From the NCBI RefSeq assembly GCF_030657435.1, contig NZ_JAUTWS010000018.1, positions 62,001 to 126,000 of the forward strand: DNA of 64,000 nt, read 5' to 3'. Positions 8,162 through 15,927 of this stretch are shown here, piece by piece (position 1 is the stretch's first letter; each line of letters opens with the position of its first letter). The translations under genes were made by a program, and so were the position numbers. The stretch is from Paracraurococcus lichenis (lineage in GTDB: Bacteria; Pseudomonadota; Alphaproteobacteria; Acetobacterales; Acetobacteraceae). The notes beneath the pieces are model-generated. The model was not told the origin of the DNA, searched no databases, and saw only the letters and a program-made list of their open reading frames with translations.

Positions 8162-9166
8162 TCAGTTGGTCGCGCTGGCGATCGCCTGCAGCCGGTCGAA
8201 CTGCTCCTTCGTCCAGCCCGCGCCCGCCGACGGGTCGGTCAGCAGCGGCAGCGTCACGGCGCGGAAGGGCGCGCGGTCCGGGCGGAGGATGACCTTCCCC
8301 TCGCGCTCGAACTGGCCGGGCAGCGCCGCCTCGATCTCCCGCACCGCCAGCGTCGAGCGCGTCGCGGCCTCGCGCAGCGCCTGCTCCACCACCGGCCGGT
8401 CGGCCTCGCCGATCCTGCGCCAGGCGCTGCCGCCGATGACGGTGCTGATCGCCTCGGTGATGTGGCCGGTCAGGATGACGTGGCTCTGCACCTCCTGCAG
8501 GCGCTTGGCGGCGATGTTCGGCAGCGGGTTCTCCTGCGCGTCCACCGTGCCGTTCTGCAGCGCGAGATAGACCTCGGCGAAGGCGATGGGCGTGGCATTC
8601 GCCCCGACCGCGCGGGCGAACATCATGTAGAGCGGCGCCTGCGGCACGCGGAGCTTCAGGCCGCGCATGTCCTCCGGCCGGGTGATGGCGCGGTTGGCGG
8701 TGACGTGCCGCTCCCCGGTATAGGTCAGCGTCACCATGTGGTTGCCGCTGGCGCGGTCGTAGCCGGCGGCAAGCTCGCGGAACAGCTCGCTGTCGCGATA
8801 GGCCATGAAATGCCCGAAGTCGCGCAGCATGTAGGGCGCGCCGGAGATGGCGATGGGCCTGTACTGCCCGGCGGCGAAGCCGACCGCGGTATAGGCGATG
8901 TCGATCGAGCCGAGCACGAGGCCCTGGTTCAGTTGCGGCTCGGAGCCGAGCTGGGAGGCGGCGAAGACCTCGATCTGGATGCGGCCCTGCGTACGCTCGG
9001 CGATCTCCTTCGCGGCGCGCAGGGCTTCCAGGTGGTGCGGCTCCGTCGCTTCCTGCACATGGCCCCAGCGGAGCCGGGTCTGGGCGGCGGCGGGCAGGGC
9101 AGCAAGCAGGGCAAGCGACAGCGTCAGGGCAAGCGACAGCGTCAGGGCAAGGCGCAGGGGCGCCAT
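8162..9166 (-). CDS. TRAP transporter substrate-binding protein (DctP family)
   Basis: A 334-residue periplasmic binding protein of the DctP/TRAP class. The signal peptide is followed by the mature start QTRLRWGHVQEATEPHH. Family signatures include the helix after YRDSELFRELAAGY, the substrate-contacting segment DMRGLKLRVPQAPLY (the Arg in RVP binds the ligand carboxylate in DctP proteins), and FAEVYLALQNGTVDAQENP. The ligand is probably an organic or sugar acid. The ATG at 9166 is chosen over the upstream GTG-type extension because GAGGAG lies 9 bases away and the signal peptide starts there. The signal peptide contains an exact 18-bp tandem duplication. No DctQ/DctM membrane genes are adjacent. 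It is divergent from the sugar-acid dehydratase gene. Confidence 0.93.
   Translation of the reverse strand: MAPLRLALTLSLALTLSLALLAALPAAAQTRLRWGHVQEATEPHHLEALRAAKEIAERTQGRIQIEVFAASQLGSEPQLNQGLVLGSIDIAYTAVGFAAGQYRPIAISGAPYMLRDFGHFMAYRDSELFRELAAGYDRASGNHMVTLTYTGERHVTANRAITRPEDMRGLKLRVPQAPLYMMFARAVGANATPIAFAEVYLALQNGTVDAQENPLPNIAAKRLQEVQSHVILTGHITEAISTVIGGSAWRRIGEADRPVVEQALREAATRSTLAVREIEAALPGQFEREGKVILRPDRAPFRAVTLPLLTDPSAGAGWTKEQFDRLQAIASATN
9109..9150. repeat. 18-bp tandem duplication inside the DctP signal peptide
   Basis: GGGCAAGCGACAGCGTCA occurs twice in direct succession followed by a third partial copy. On the coding strand this doubles a six-residue hydrophobic unit (LTLSLA), lengthening the signal-peptide core without changing frame. 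Confidence 0.8.
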
Positions 9167-9299
9167 GGCAATGTCTCCTCGATCCGTGGCGCTTTCCCCG
9201 GACCGGAAGGCTAACGAAGCCGCGCCGCGGCGCAAGCCGGGTGCGGATGGCGGAATCCGGCCCAGCCGCTAGGATATGCCTCGAAAGGGAGCAACCGCC

Positions 9300-10832
9300 A
9301 TGGACGCCGTCACCCAGCCACCCGTCATTCGTCTGAACCCCGAGGACGGCGTCGTCATCGCCCGCCAGGTCCTGCCGCCGGGAACGCCGGTCGGCGCCGG
9401 CGTCTCGACCGCCGCCCGCATCCCGGCCGGCCACAAGATCGCGGTGCGGCGGCACGGGAAGGGCGAGCCGGTGCGGCGCTACGGCCAGATCATCGGCTTT
9501 GCCACCGAGGAGATCCTGCCGGGCCAGTGGGTGCATACCCACAACCTCGCCATGGGCGATTTTTCCCGGGATTATGCCTTCGGCCAGGATGCGAAGCCGA
9601 CCGAGCCGGTTCCCGTCCCGGCGACCTTCCAGGGGATCGTCCGCGCGGATGGCCGCGTCGCCACGCGCAACTACATCGGCATCATCACCTCGGTGAACTG
9701 CTCGGCGCATGTCGCGGAACTCATCGCGCTCGCCTTCCGCCGCAACCCGCTGACCGGCGAGGACCCGCTGGCGGCCTGGCCGAACGTCGACGGCGTGGTG
9801 GCGCTGACGCACAAGACCGGCTGCGGCATGACGCAGGGCGAGCCGCTGGCGCTGCTGCGCCGCACCCTCGGCGGCTTCGCGCGGCACGCCAACTTCTCCC
9901 ATGTCATCGCCATCGGCCTCGGCTGCGAGGTGAATCAGATCGGCGGCCTGCTGGAGGAGCAGCGCCTGTCGGGGCGTCTGCGCAACATGGCCATCCAGGA
10001 GATGGGCGGCTCGCGCAAGACGGTGCAGGCCGGCATCGACTTCGTCCGCGAGGTGCTGGACGAGGCGAACCGGGTCACCCGGCAGCCCGTGCCGGCGAGC
10101 GAGCTCTGCGTCGCGCTGCAATGCGGCGGCTCGGACGGCTATTCCGGCATCACCGCCAATCCCGCGCTCGGCGCGGCCTCCGACCTCGTCGTGCGGCATG
10201 GCGGCACGGTGATCCTCTCCGAGAGCCCGGAGACCTATGGCGCCGAGCACCTCTTCACCCGCCGCGCCGTCTCCCCCGAGGTCGGGCAGAAGCTGGTCGA
10301 CGTCATGCACTGGTGGGAGGAGTACACGAAGCGCGAGGGTGCCGAGATGGACGCCAACCCGTCGCCCGGCAACAAGCTCGGCGGCCTGACCACCATCCTC
10401 GAGAAGTCGCTCGGCGCCATGGCGAAGGCGGGCAGCACGAACCTCGTCGATGTCGTGCGCTATGCCGAGCCGGTGACGAAGAAGGGCTTCGTCTTCATGG
10501 ACACGCCCGGCTACGACCCGGTCGGCGCCACCGGCCAGGTCGCGGGCGGCGCCAACCTGCTCTGCTTCACCACCGGCCGCGGCAGCGTCTTCGGCTGCAA
10601 GCCCACGCCCTCCATCAAGCTGGCGACCAATACGCCGATGTACGAGCGGATGGAGGAGGACATGGACGTCAATTGCGGCACGATCGTAACCGGCGAGGAG
10701 ACGGTGCAGCAGGTGGGCGCGCGCATCTTCGACCTGATGCTGGCGACCGCGAGCGGCCAGCGGACGAAATCGGAAGCCTTCGATTTCGGCGCGGCGGAAT
10801 TCGCCCCCTGGGTGCTCGGCGCGACGATGTAG
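9300..10832 (+). CDS. UxaA-family altronate/galactarate-type sugar-acid dehydratase
   Basis: A 510-residue UxaA/GarD-family dehydratase. Residues 15-95 form the SAF domain (VIRLNPEDGVVIARQVLPPG). The large dehydratase domain follows, with HKTGCGMTQGE, AIGLGCEVNQIGG and ALQCGGSDGYSGI, the conserved glycine- and cysteine-rich metal-binding motifs. The family dehydrates hexonic acids such as altronate or galactarate; relatives in L-fucose pathways act on L-fuconate. An SDR and an FAH hydrolase that could complete such a pathway lie 2-4 kb downstream. The ATG at 9300 follows AAAGGGAG; an in-frame ATG at 9276 has no ribosome site. Exact substrate is unproven. Confidence 0.88.
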   Translation: MDAVTQPPVIRLNPEDGVVIARQVLPPGTPVGAGVSTAARIPAGHKIAVRRHGKGEPVRRYGQIIGFATEEILPGQWVHTHNLAMGDFSRDYAFGQDAKPTEPVPVPATFQGIVRADGRVATRNYIGIITSVNCSAHVAELIALAFRRNPLTGEDPLAAWPNVDGVVALTHKTGCGMTQGEPLALLRRTLGGFARHANFSHVIAIGLGCEVNQIGGLLEEQRLSGRLRNMAIQEMGGSRKTVQAGIDFVREVLDEANRVTRQPVPASELCVALQCGGSDGYSGITANPALGAASDLVVRHGGTVILSESPETYGAEHLFTRRAVSPEVGQKLVDVMHWWEEYTKREGAEMDANPSPGNKLGGLTTILEKSLGAMAKAGSTNLVDVVRYAEPVTKKGFVFMDTPGYDPVGATGQVAGGANLLCFTTGRGSVFGCKPTPSIKLATNTPMYERMEEDMDVNCGTIVTGEETVQQVGARIFDLMLATASGQRTKSEAFDFGAAEFAPWVLGATM

Positions 10833-10881
10833 CGGCGTCCGGCAGCGGCGCCGGCCGGCGGCGCTACGGCCGGCATAGTCA

Positions 10882-10919
10882 CCGGCAGAACGACCGATTT
10901 TAAAGATCGATTCTGCCGG
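10882..10919. terminator. Inverted repeat after the UxaA-family gene
   Basis: CCGGCAGAA (10882-10890) pairs with TTCTGCCGG (10911-10919), with additional CGAT/ATCG pairing inside around an AT-rich loop. It sits 50 bases after the dehydratase stop and about 120 bases before the CHRD gene, so it could end the first transcript or act as an operator for the second. No strong U-tract follows. Confidence 0.45.
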
Positions 10920-11042
10920 AACGTGCTTTGTTCCGGAGAATCTCCTGTCATCATCGTGAGGTGCGCCTTGCGCCGCCGGCGGCGTTGCGCACCGGCGGGC
11001 GGCGCCTTCGCTGTGGCCTGCGGCCCGCGGAGGAGACAGTTC

Positions 11043-12353
11043 ATGGCCGAGATTTTCTTCAGCGCGGTGGCGCCCGCCAATAATTCGGGCGTGGCAAGCC
11101 TGGCGCGCATGACGCTCGACGGCACGACGCTGCATGTGGACCTGGTTGCCATCGGGCTCACGCCCGGGCAGGCGCATCCGATCCAGATCGACGGCTTCCC
11201 GGATGGCAGCGGTGCCGCGCGGCTGGCGGTCGCCAGCGACGATACCAACGGCAACGGCATCATCGAGCGCGCCGAGGCGGCGGTGGCGACCGGCGCGCCG
11301 CTCTTCGACGTCACCCCCTCCGGGACCAACACGCATGGCGCCGGCGCCGGGGCGGATGCGCCGGTGGCGGATGCGAACGGTGTGCTGGCGCTGAGCCAGA
11401 ACTACACGCTCGACCCGGCGCAGCCGAACGACGCGCAGCTCCTGTCGCACCTCGCGGGCAGCATCCTGGGCATCGGCGGGACCACGACCGCTACGGCCTT
11501 CGATCCCACCCTGCCCGCCGCCCAGGGCCAGGTCCTCGCCCTGACGGCCGCCGATGCGGCCGCCGCCGGCCCGCTCGCCAACGATGCCAGTACCTTCCTG
11601 CAGCAGGCCGGCGCGGTGGTGGTCGCGCTCGGCGCCTATACGCTGAAGGTGGATGGCAGCGGCCCGGTCCTGCCGGAGCCAGCGGCGGCAACCCAGCCGG
11701 GTGCCACGGAATTCGCCGCGGTGCTGCTCCCGTCCAACAACTCGGGTGCCTACGGCCTCTCGATGGCGCATCTCGACGCTGCGGCGGGGACGTTGCAAGT
11801 CGATCTCTGGATGGCCGGGCTGACCCCGGACCAGGCGCATCCCGCGCATATCCATGGCTTCTCCAACAACGCGCCCTCGCTGCTGCCGAATGCCAGCCTG
11901 GATACGGACCGCGACGGTTTCGTCGAGGATGCGGAGGGTGAGCGGGTGACCGGCCCGGTGATCCTGACCCTGACGCAGGACGGCAGCATCAGCGATGCGG
12001 TCCTGACGGCGAATTCCGGCACCGCCGATGCGTCCGGCAACCTGCAGATCCACCAGACCTACCAGTTCGACCAGAACGACCCGGTACAGCGGCAGATCTT
12101 CAGCGAGCTCGAGGATCGCCTGACGGGGCGCGAGGTGCAGGTGCACGGCCTCGACGTCACCGCGCAGCAGGGCGCGGGCACGGTGAACGAGGTCAATGGC
12201 GAGGCCGGCTACAAGCCCGGCCTCCCCGTCGCCAACGGCATCTACCTGCCGCTCGACGGCCCGGATGCCTCCGTGGCGCTGGCAAGCCTGGCGCAGACGC
12301 TTGAGACGCAGTTCGGCGGCACGTCACCGCAGACGGACCAGATGTTCGCCTGA
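11043..12353 (+). CDS. Tandem CHRD-domain protein with calcium-loop-like insertions
   Basis: A 436-residue protein made of two related halves, residues about 1-205 and 220-415. Each starts with a CHRD-like beta segment (FFSAVAPANNSGVASLARM and FAAVLLPSNNSGAYGLSM), continues with GLTPGQAHPIQIDGF or GLTPDQAHPAHIHGF, and contains an EF-hand-like loop (DDTNGNGIIERAE and DTDRDGFVEDAE). CHRD domains are beta-rich domains first named in chordin; bacterial copies are usually extracytoplasmic, but their role is unclear. No N-terminal signal peptide is visible, so export would need another route such as a type I system. The ATG at 11043 follows GGAGGAGAC; longer upstream in-frame starts give unlikely sequence. 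Function unknown. Confidence 0.8.
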   Translation: MAEIFFSAVAPANNSGVASLARMTLDGTTLHVDLVAIGLTPGQAHPIQIDGFPDGSGAARLAVASDDTNGNGIIERAEAAVATGAPLFDVTPSGTNTHGAGAGADAPVADANGVLALSQNYTLDPAQPNDAQLLSHLAGSILGIGGTTTATAFDPTLPAAQGQVLALTAADAAAAGPLANDASTFLQQAGAVVVALGAYTLKVDGSGPVLPEPAAATQPGATEFAAVLLPSNNSGAYGLSMAHLDAAAGTLQVDLWMAGLTPDQAHPAHIHGFSNNAPSLLPNASLDTDRDGFVEDAEGERVTGPVILTLTQDGSISDAVLTANSGTADASGNLQIHQTYQFDQNDPVQRQIFSELEDRLTGREVQVHGLDVTAQQGAGTVNEVNGEAGYKPGLPVANGIYLPLDGPDASVALASLAQTLETQFGGTSPQTDQMFA

Positions 12354-12365
12354 CCCAGACAGGCC

Positions 12366-12395
12366 AGCGGCTGTTCGGATCGACGAACAGCCGCT
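12366..12395 (+). terminator. Intrinsic terminator-like hairpin after the CHRD gene
   Basis: A perfect 12-bp stem AGCGGCTGTTCG / CGAACAGCCGCT with a 6-base loop begins 12 bases after the stop. The following 200 bases up to the convergent FAH gene contain no recognisable gene. Confidence 0.7.
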
Positions 12396-12602
12396 TCGCC
12401 CGCCCGGGATAGTGGAGCCGTTCCGCGTCCCGTTCGCGGCGTCCGACCGCGAGGACGTCGCCGCCATGGACGCGCGGCGCACCCGTCAGGTGGTTGAGCG
12501 CGTCCGATGCCCGGCGGATGTTGCCGCCGCCAGGCGCGGCGGCGCAATGCCCATGCGCCGCCGGCCCTTTCCGTGACGCCGACGATCGGCGGGACGGGCG
12601 GG

Positions 12603-13451
12603 TCAGCCCTCGTAGGCGACGGTGCGCTGCCGCTGCTCGCCCAGGCCCTCGATGCCGAGGCGCATGGTCTGGCCCGCCTTGAGGAAGACCGGCGGCTTCA
12701 TGCCGAGGCCGACGCCGGGCGGCGTGCCGGTGAAGATCACGTCGCCCGGGTGCAGCGTGATCATGTGCGAGACATAGGAGACGATGGCCTTCACCCCGAA
12801 GATCATGGTCCGGGTGGAGCCGTTCTGCATCCGCTTGCCGTCCACCTCGAGAAACATGGCGAGGTTCTGCGGATCGGGGATCTCGTCCTTCGTCACCAGC
12901 CAGGGGCCGACGGGGCCGAAGGTGTCGCAGCCCTTGCCCTTGTCCCAGGAGCCGCCGCGCTCGATCTGCCACTCGCGCTCGGAGACGTCGTTGCCGACGG
13001 CATAGCCCGCGACATGGTCGAGCGCCTGGTCCTCCGACACGCATTTGGCCTTCGTGCCGATGACGATGCAGAGCTCGACTTCCCAGTCCGCCTTCACGCT
13101 GTTCTTCGGGATGATGACGTCGTCGTTCGGGCCGCATAGGGCGCCGAGCGACTTCAGGAACACGATCGGCTCCTTCGGCACCGGCGCGCCGGTCTCGGCC
13201 GCGTGGTCGGCGTAGTTGAGGCCGATGCAGACCAGGTTCTTCATCCCCGAGGTCGGCGGGCCGATGCGCACCCCGGCATCGACCGCAGGCAGCGAGGCCG
13301 CATCGAGCGCGGCGAGCTTCGCCAGCCCGGCGGGCGAGAGCACCTCGCCCGCGAGGTCGGAGACGACGCCCGAGAGATCGCGGATGGTGCCCGAGGCGTC
13401 GAGCAGGCCCGGTTTCTCCTGGCCGACTGGGCCGTGGCGGAGCAGCTTCAT
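12603..13451 (-). CDS. Fumarylacetoacetate-hydrolase family enzyme (probable diketo-sugar-acid hydrolase)
   Basis: A 282-residue FAH-family protein. The metal-binding core is visible: CIGLNYADHAAE, then EPIVFLKS, EVELCIVIG (two metal-ligand acids), GNDVSEREWQ and the lid/substrate segment TGTPPGVGLGMKPP. Family members cleave C-C bonds of diketo acids. The partner gene just upstream is an SDR resembling 2-keto-3-deoxy-L-fuconate dehydrogenase, and that pairing is found in non-phosphorylative L-fucose and L-rhamnose pathways, where the FAH enzyme splits the 2,4-diketo-3-deoxy acid to pyruvate and lactate. I therefore prefer that role; automated labels for close relatives often say ureidoglycolate lyase. 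The ATG at 13451 is preceded by GGAGGA. Confidence 0.85.
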   Translation of the reverse strand: MKLLRHGPVGQEKPGLLDASGTIRDLSGVVSDLAGEVLSPAGLAKLAALDAASLPAVDAGVRIGPPTSGMKNLVCIGLNYADHAAETGAPVPKEPIVFLKSLGALCGPNDDVIIPKNSVKADWEVELCIVIGTKAKCVSEDQALDHVAGYAVGNDVSEREWQIERGGSWDKGKGCDTFGPVGPWLVTKDEIPDPQNLAMFLEVDGKRMQNGSTRTMIFGVKAIVSYVSHMITLHPGDVIFTGTPPGVGLGMKPPVFLKAGQTMRLGIEGLGEQRQRTVAYEG

Positions 13452-13560
13452 GGGTGGGTCCTCCGGAAACGAAATACTGCCGACGCAGGCAGGGTTGGTG
13501 TGGCGGCTGGCTGCGTCGGCGCAGGAAAGAGGCGCGGCGGCTTGATGCCGGCGCGAAGCA

Positions 13561-14310
13561 TCAAAGCATCCAGCCGCCGTCGATGACGATGGCCTGGCCG
13601 GTGACGAACTGGCTCTCGGGCGCGGAGAGATAGACGACCAGCGCCGCGATCTCCTCGGCCGTCGCCAGCCGGCCCATGGCCTGGCGCGCGACGAAGGCCT
13701 GCCGCGCGGCATCCAGGCCGCCGGCCTGCGCCGCATTGGCGGCGATGCGGTCGCCGAGGCTCGGCGTGTCCACGGTCCCCGGGCAGACCGCGTTGCAGCG
13801 GATGCCCTTCGCCACGTAGTCGGTCGCGACAGACTTGGTCAGGCCGATCACCGCGGCCTTGGTCGTGCCGTAGAGGAAGCGGTTCGGCGCGCCCTTCACG
13901 CTCGAGCAGGCGGAGGCCATGTTGACGATGGAACCGCCGCCCTTGCCGAGCATCCCCGGCAGCGCGGCGCGGATGGTCTGCCACATCGCCCGGACATTCA
14001 GCCCGAAGGCGAAGGTCCACTCGTCGTCGGTGCAGGTCTCGACCGAGTTCTGGTGCACGAAGCCGGCGCAGTTGAACAGCACGTCGAGCGGCCCGGCGTC
14101 CCGGAAGGCGGCGGCGACGGCGGCATCGTCGAGCACGTCGAGCGCCCTGGTCTCGATCCCCTGCGCCTCGAGCCCCGCGAGCCTAGCGGCGTCGCGGTCG
14201 GTGGCGACGACGCTCGCGCCCTCCGCGGCATAGGCGAGGGCGGCCGCCCGGCCGATGCCCTGGCCCGCCGCCGTCACGAAGCACCGCCTGCCCTGCAGCC
14301 TGCCGGCCAT
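13561..14310 (-). CDS. SDR-family dehydrogenase, 2-keto-3-deoxy-L-fuconate dehydrogenase-like
   Basis: A 249-residue classical short-chain dehydrogenase. It has the nucleotide-binding TAAGQGIGRA, the acidic residue in ATDRDAAR that favours NAD+, NCAG, catalytic Ser in NMASACSS, the YGTTK active-site motif, and a C-terminal VTGQAIVIDGGWML. Overall pattern and length resemble the 2-keto-3-deoxy-L-fuconate 4-dehydrogenases (also the BDH2-like group). It lies 109 bases upstream of the FAH hydrolase on the same strand and would supply its diketo substrate. Substrate identity is inferred from this pairing. Confidence 0.85.
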   Translation of the reverse strand: MAGRLQGRRCFVTAAGQGIGRAAALAYAAEGASVVATDRDAARLAGLEAQGIETRALDVLDDAAVAAAFRDAGPLDVLFNCAGFVHQNSVETCTDDEWTFAFGLNVRAMWQTIRAALPGMLGKGGGSIVNMASACSSVKGAPNRFLYGTTKAAVIGLTKSVATDYVAKGIRCNAVCPGTVDTPSLGDRIAANAAQAGGLDAARQAFVARQAMGRLATAEEIAALVVYLSAPESQFVTGQAIVIDGGWML

Positions 14311-14360
14311 GGCCCGTCCCCACCCTGCTCTTCGGCCGCCATCATCGCGGCGGCGCCCGC

Positions 14361-14402
14361 AGCGTCAATGGGGGGGCGTCAGTGGGGGGGCGTCAGTGGG
14401 GG
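14361..14402. repeat. Three-copy 14-bp tandem repeat
   Basis: The unit GGCGTCAGTGGGGG occurs twice exactly and once with two mismatches, immediately beside the stop of the alpha/beta hydrolase gene and upstream of the SDR gene. It is a G-run slippage-prone tract with no evident function. Confidence 0.8.
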
Positions 14403-14403
14403 C

Positions 14404-15396
14404 TCAGGCGGCGACCGGCGGCGGCATGGCGAGGAAGGCGTGCATGGCGTGCCAGAATTGCTGCCGGTTCAGCCCGAAGCCCAGCGCATGCGCGGCATGC
14501 GACAGCGTGACGAACTGCCGATCGCCGTTCGGCAGCCGGCCGAAGAAGTCCTGCAGGTCGGCCAGGCTGGCGATGCCGTCATGCTCGCCGCGGATGATGA
14601 GGACGGGCGCCTTGACCGCCTCCGGCTGCACCACCGGCAGGTTGGCCGTCATGTCCAGGTAGGTCCCGGTCGGGATCTGGTCGCCGAAGGCAAGCTCGGC
14701 ATCCGCCAGCGCCTCGGCGACCGCCATGTCGGAGGTGCCGGGCAGGTCGCGGGTGAAGATGCTGCGGATCATGGCGCGGTCGCGCAGGCGGCGGTTGCTG
14801 GCGCGGTACTCGGGCAGGCGCTTCGCGCGCTCGGCCAGCGTCGGCGAGCCCTTCCCCGTATAGGTGAAGGCCGACAGCACCAGGCGATCGACGCGCGCAG
14901 GCTCCCGCGCCGCGAAGACCGCGGCGCGCAGCGCGCCCGAGCTTTCGCCGCAGTAGTGAAAGCGCGCCGCGCCCGTCTCCCGCGCCACGACAGGCGCGGC
15001 GGCGGCGAGATCCTCGGCGCCGCTGGCGATGTCCGAGTTCGACCCGGTGCGGGAGGACCTGCCGTAATTCTCGTGGTCCATCGTCCAGACATCGTAGCCG
15101 AGCCGGGCGAAGACGTTCATGAGCGAGTACTCGCCCTTGCCCGGCACGGTCAGGTCGAAGCTCGGCTGGGCGGAGTTGGAGGAGCCGTGCACCAGGAAGA
15201 GCACGGGCCGCGGCGCCTCCCCGGGCCGCGGGACGCCGAGCCGCTTGCGGTAGAGGCAGAGGCGCACGGGGCCCTTCCCGGCCCAGTACTGCGCGCCCCA
15301 GACCGCCGCCTCCTCGGCCGCGGCGGGGCCGGCGGCGAGCGCGGCGGCTGTGGCCGCGCCGGCGAGCATGGCGCGGCGCGATGCGGGTCCCTGCAT
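14404..15396 (-). CDS. Exported alpha/beta hydrolase
   Basis: A 330-residue alpha/beta hydrolase with a signal sequence bearing RRAMLAGAA, compatible with Tat or Sec export (cleavage near residue 27). The oxyanion region is LFLVHGSSNS, the nucleophile is Ser152 in CGESSG, the acid is probably Asp273 in RGEHDG, and the base His300 or His303 in LSHAAHALG. The substrate is unknown; likely an ester or lactone in the periplasm. Two further exported hydrolases of similar plan occur at 17927 and 21087. The gene is monocistronic by spacing. Confidence 0.85.
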   Translation of the reverse strand: MQGPASRRAMLAGAATAAALAAGPAAAEEAAVWGAQYWAGKGPVRLCLYRKRLGVPRPGEAPRPVLFLVHGSSNSAQPSFDLTVPGKGEYSLMNVFARLGYDVWTMDHENYGRSSRTGSNSDIASGAEDLAAAAPVVARETGAARFHYCGESSGALRAAVFAAREPARVDRLVLSAFTYTGKGSPTLAERAKRLPEYRASNRRLRDRAMIRSIFTRDLPGTSDMAVAEALADAELAFGDQIPTGTYLDMTANLPVVQPEAVKAPVLIIRGEHDGIASLADLQDFFGRLPNGDRQFVTLSHAAHALGFGLNRQQFWHAMHAFLAMPPPVAA

Positions 15397-15477
15397 CGGA
15401 CATCTCCCCCGTGGTGTTGCGGGGGAGCCTAACGCCTGTCCGGCGGAGGGAAAACGTCGCGGGGGGTCGGATACGAC

Positions 15478-15505
15478 AAGGGCCGGGGGTAGTCCCCCGG
15501 CCCTT
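15478..15505 (-). terminator. Strong hairpin terminator after the small secreted protein
   Basis: A perfect 12-bp stem AAGGGCCGGGGG / CCCCCGGCCCTT with a 4-base loop lies 28 bases beyond the stop of the minus-strand gene at 15534-15779. Both ends are A/T-flanked, so it may also work in the other direction. Confidence 0.75.
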
Positions 15506-15533
15506 GGCCGTCAGCGGAGTGTCGGGTGGCGGT

Positions 15534-15779
15534 TCAGCGCCGCGCCGGCTCCGCCTGGGCGAAACGGCGCGCCACCGCCGGCGGCAGCGCGGCGACCGGC
15601 GGCTGCTTCACGGCCTCGGCCTGGCGGGGCTGGGGCCGTGCCGGGGTCGGGATGAAGGCGCGCTGGTTCTGCTGCAGGGTCCGGGCGGAGGGATCCTCCG
15701 GCGCGGGAGACCCTTGGGCGAAGGCGGGCGCCGCGGCCAGGCCCAGAAGCAGGGCGGCGGCAGGCAGGATGCGGGACAT
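15534..15779 (-). CDS. Small secreted hypothetical protein, 81 residues
   Basis: The product has a clear signal peptide (MSRILPAAALLLGLAAAPAFA) and a short Pro/Ala/Gln-rich mature part of about 60 residues without cysteines or recognised motifs. A well-formed terminator follows the stop, which supports its being a real gene. GAGGG lies upstream of the ATG. I do not recognise the family. Possible roles such as a small periplasmic or cell-surface protein are guesses. Confidence 0.6.
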   Translation of the reverse strand: MSRILPAAALLLGLAAAPAFAQGSPAPEDPSARTLQQNQRAFIPTPARPQPRQAEAVKQPPVAALPPAVARRFAQAEPARR

Positions 15780-15927
15780 GTGGATCGACCCTCTGGAGGG
15801 GGCGGCCCGATAGCCGCCCCTCGCTTGGCGCCATACTTGCGCATCCCGGCCGCCGATTCCAATGCGGCATGTCGATTGCCGTCATCCGTCAGGCGGATTC
15901 CCGCCCGACGGAACCGCCGGGCAACCC

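Noticed and set aside
8022-12146. Minus-strand open frame of 1374 codons
   Set aside because: It is antisense to the UxaA and CHRD genes and runs through the DctP gene in another frame; translation is low-complexity Arg/Gly/Ala/His, typical of third-position GC shadows.
12196-12576. Frame of 126 codons after the CHRD gene
   Set aside because: Starts inside the CHRD gene and crosses its terminator; Arg/Pro-rich without ribosome site.
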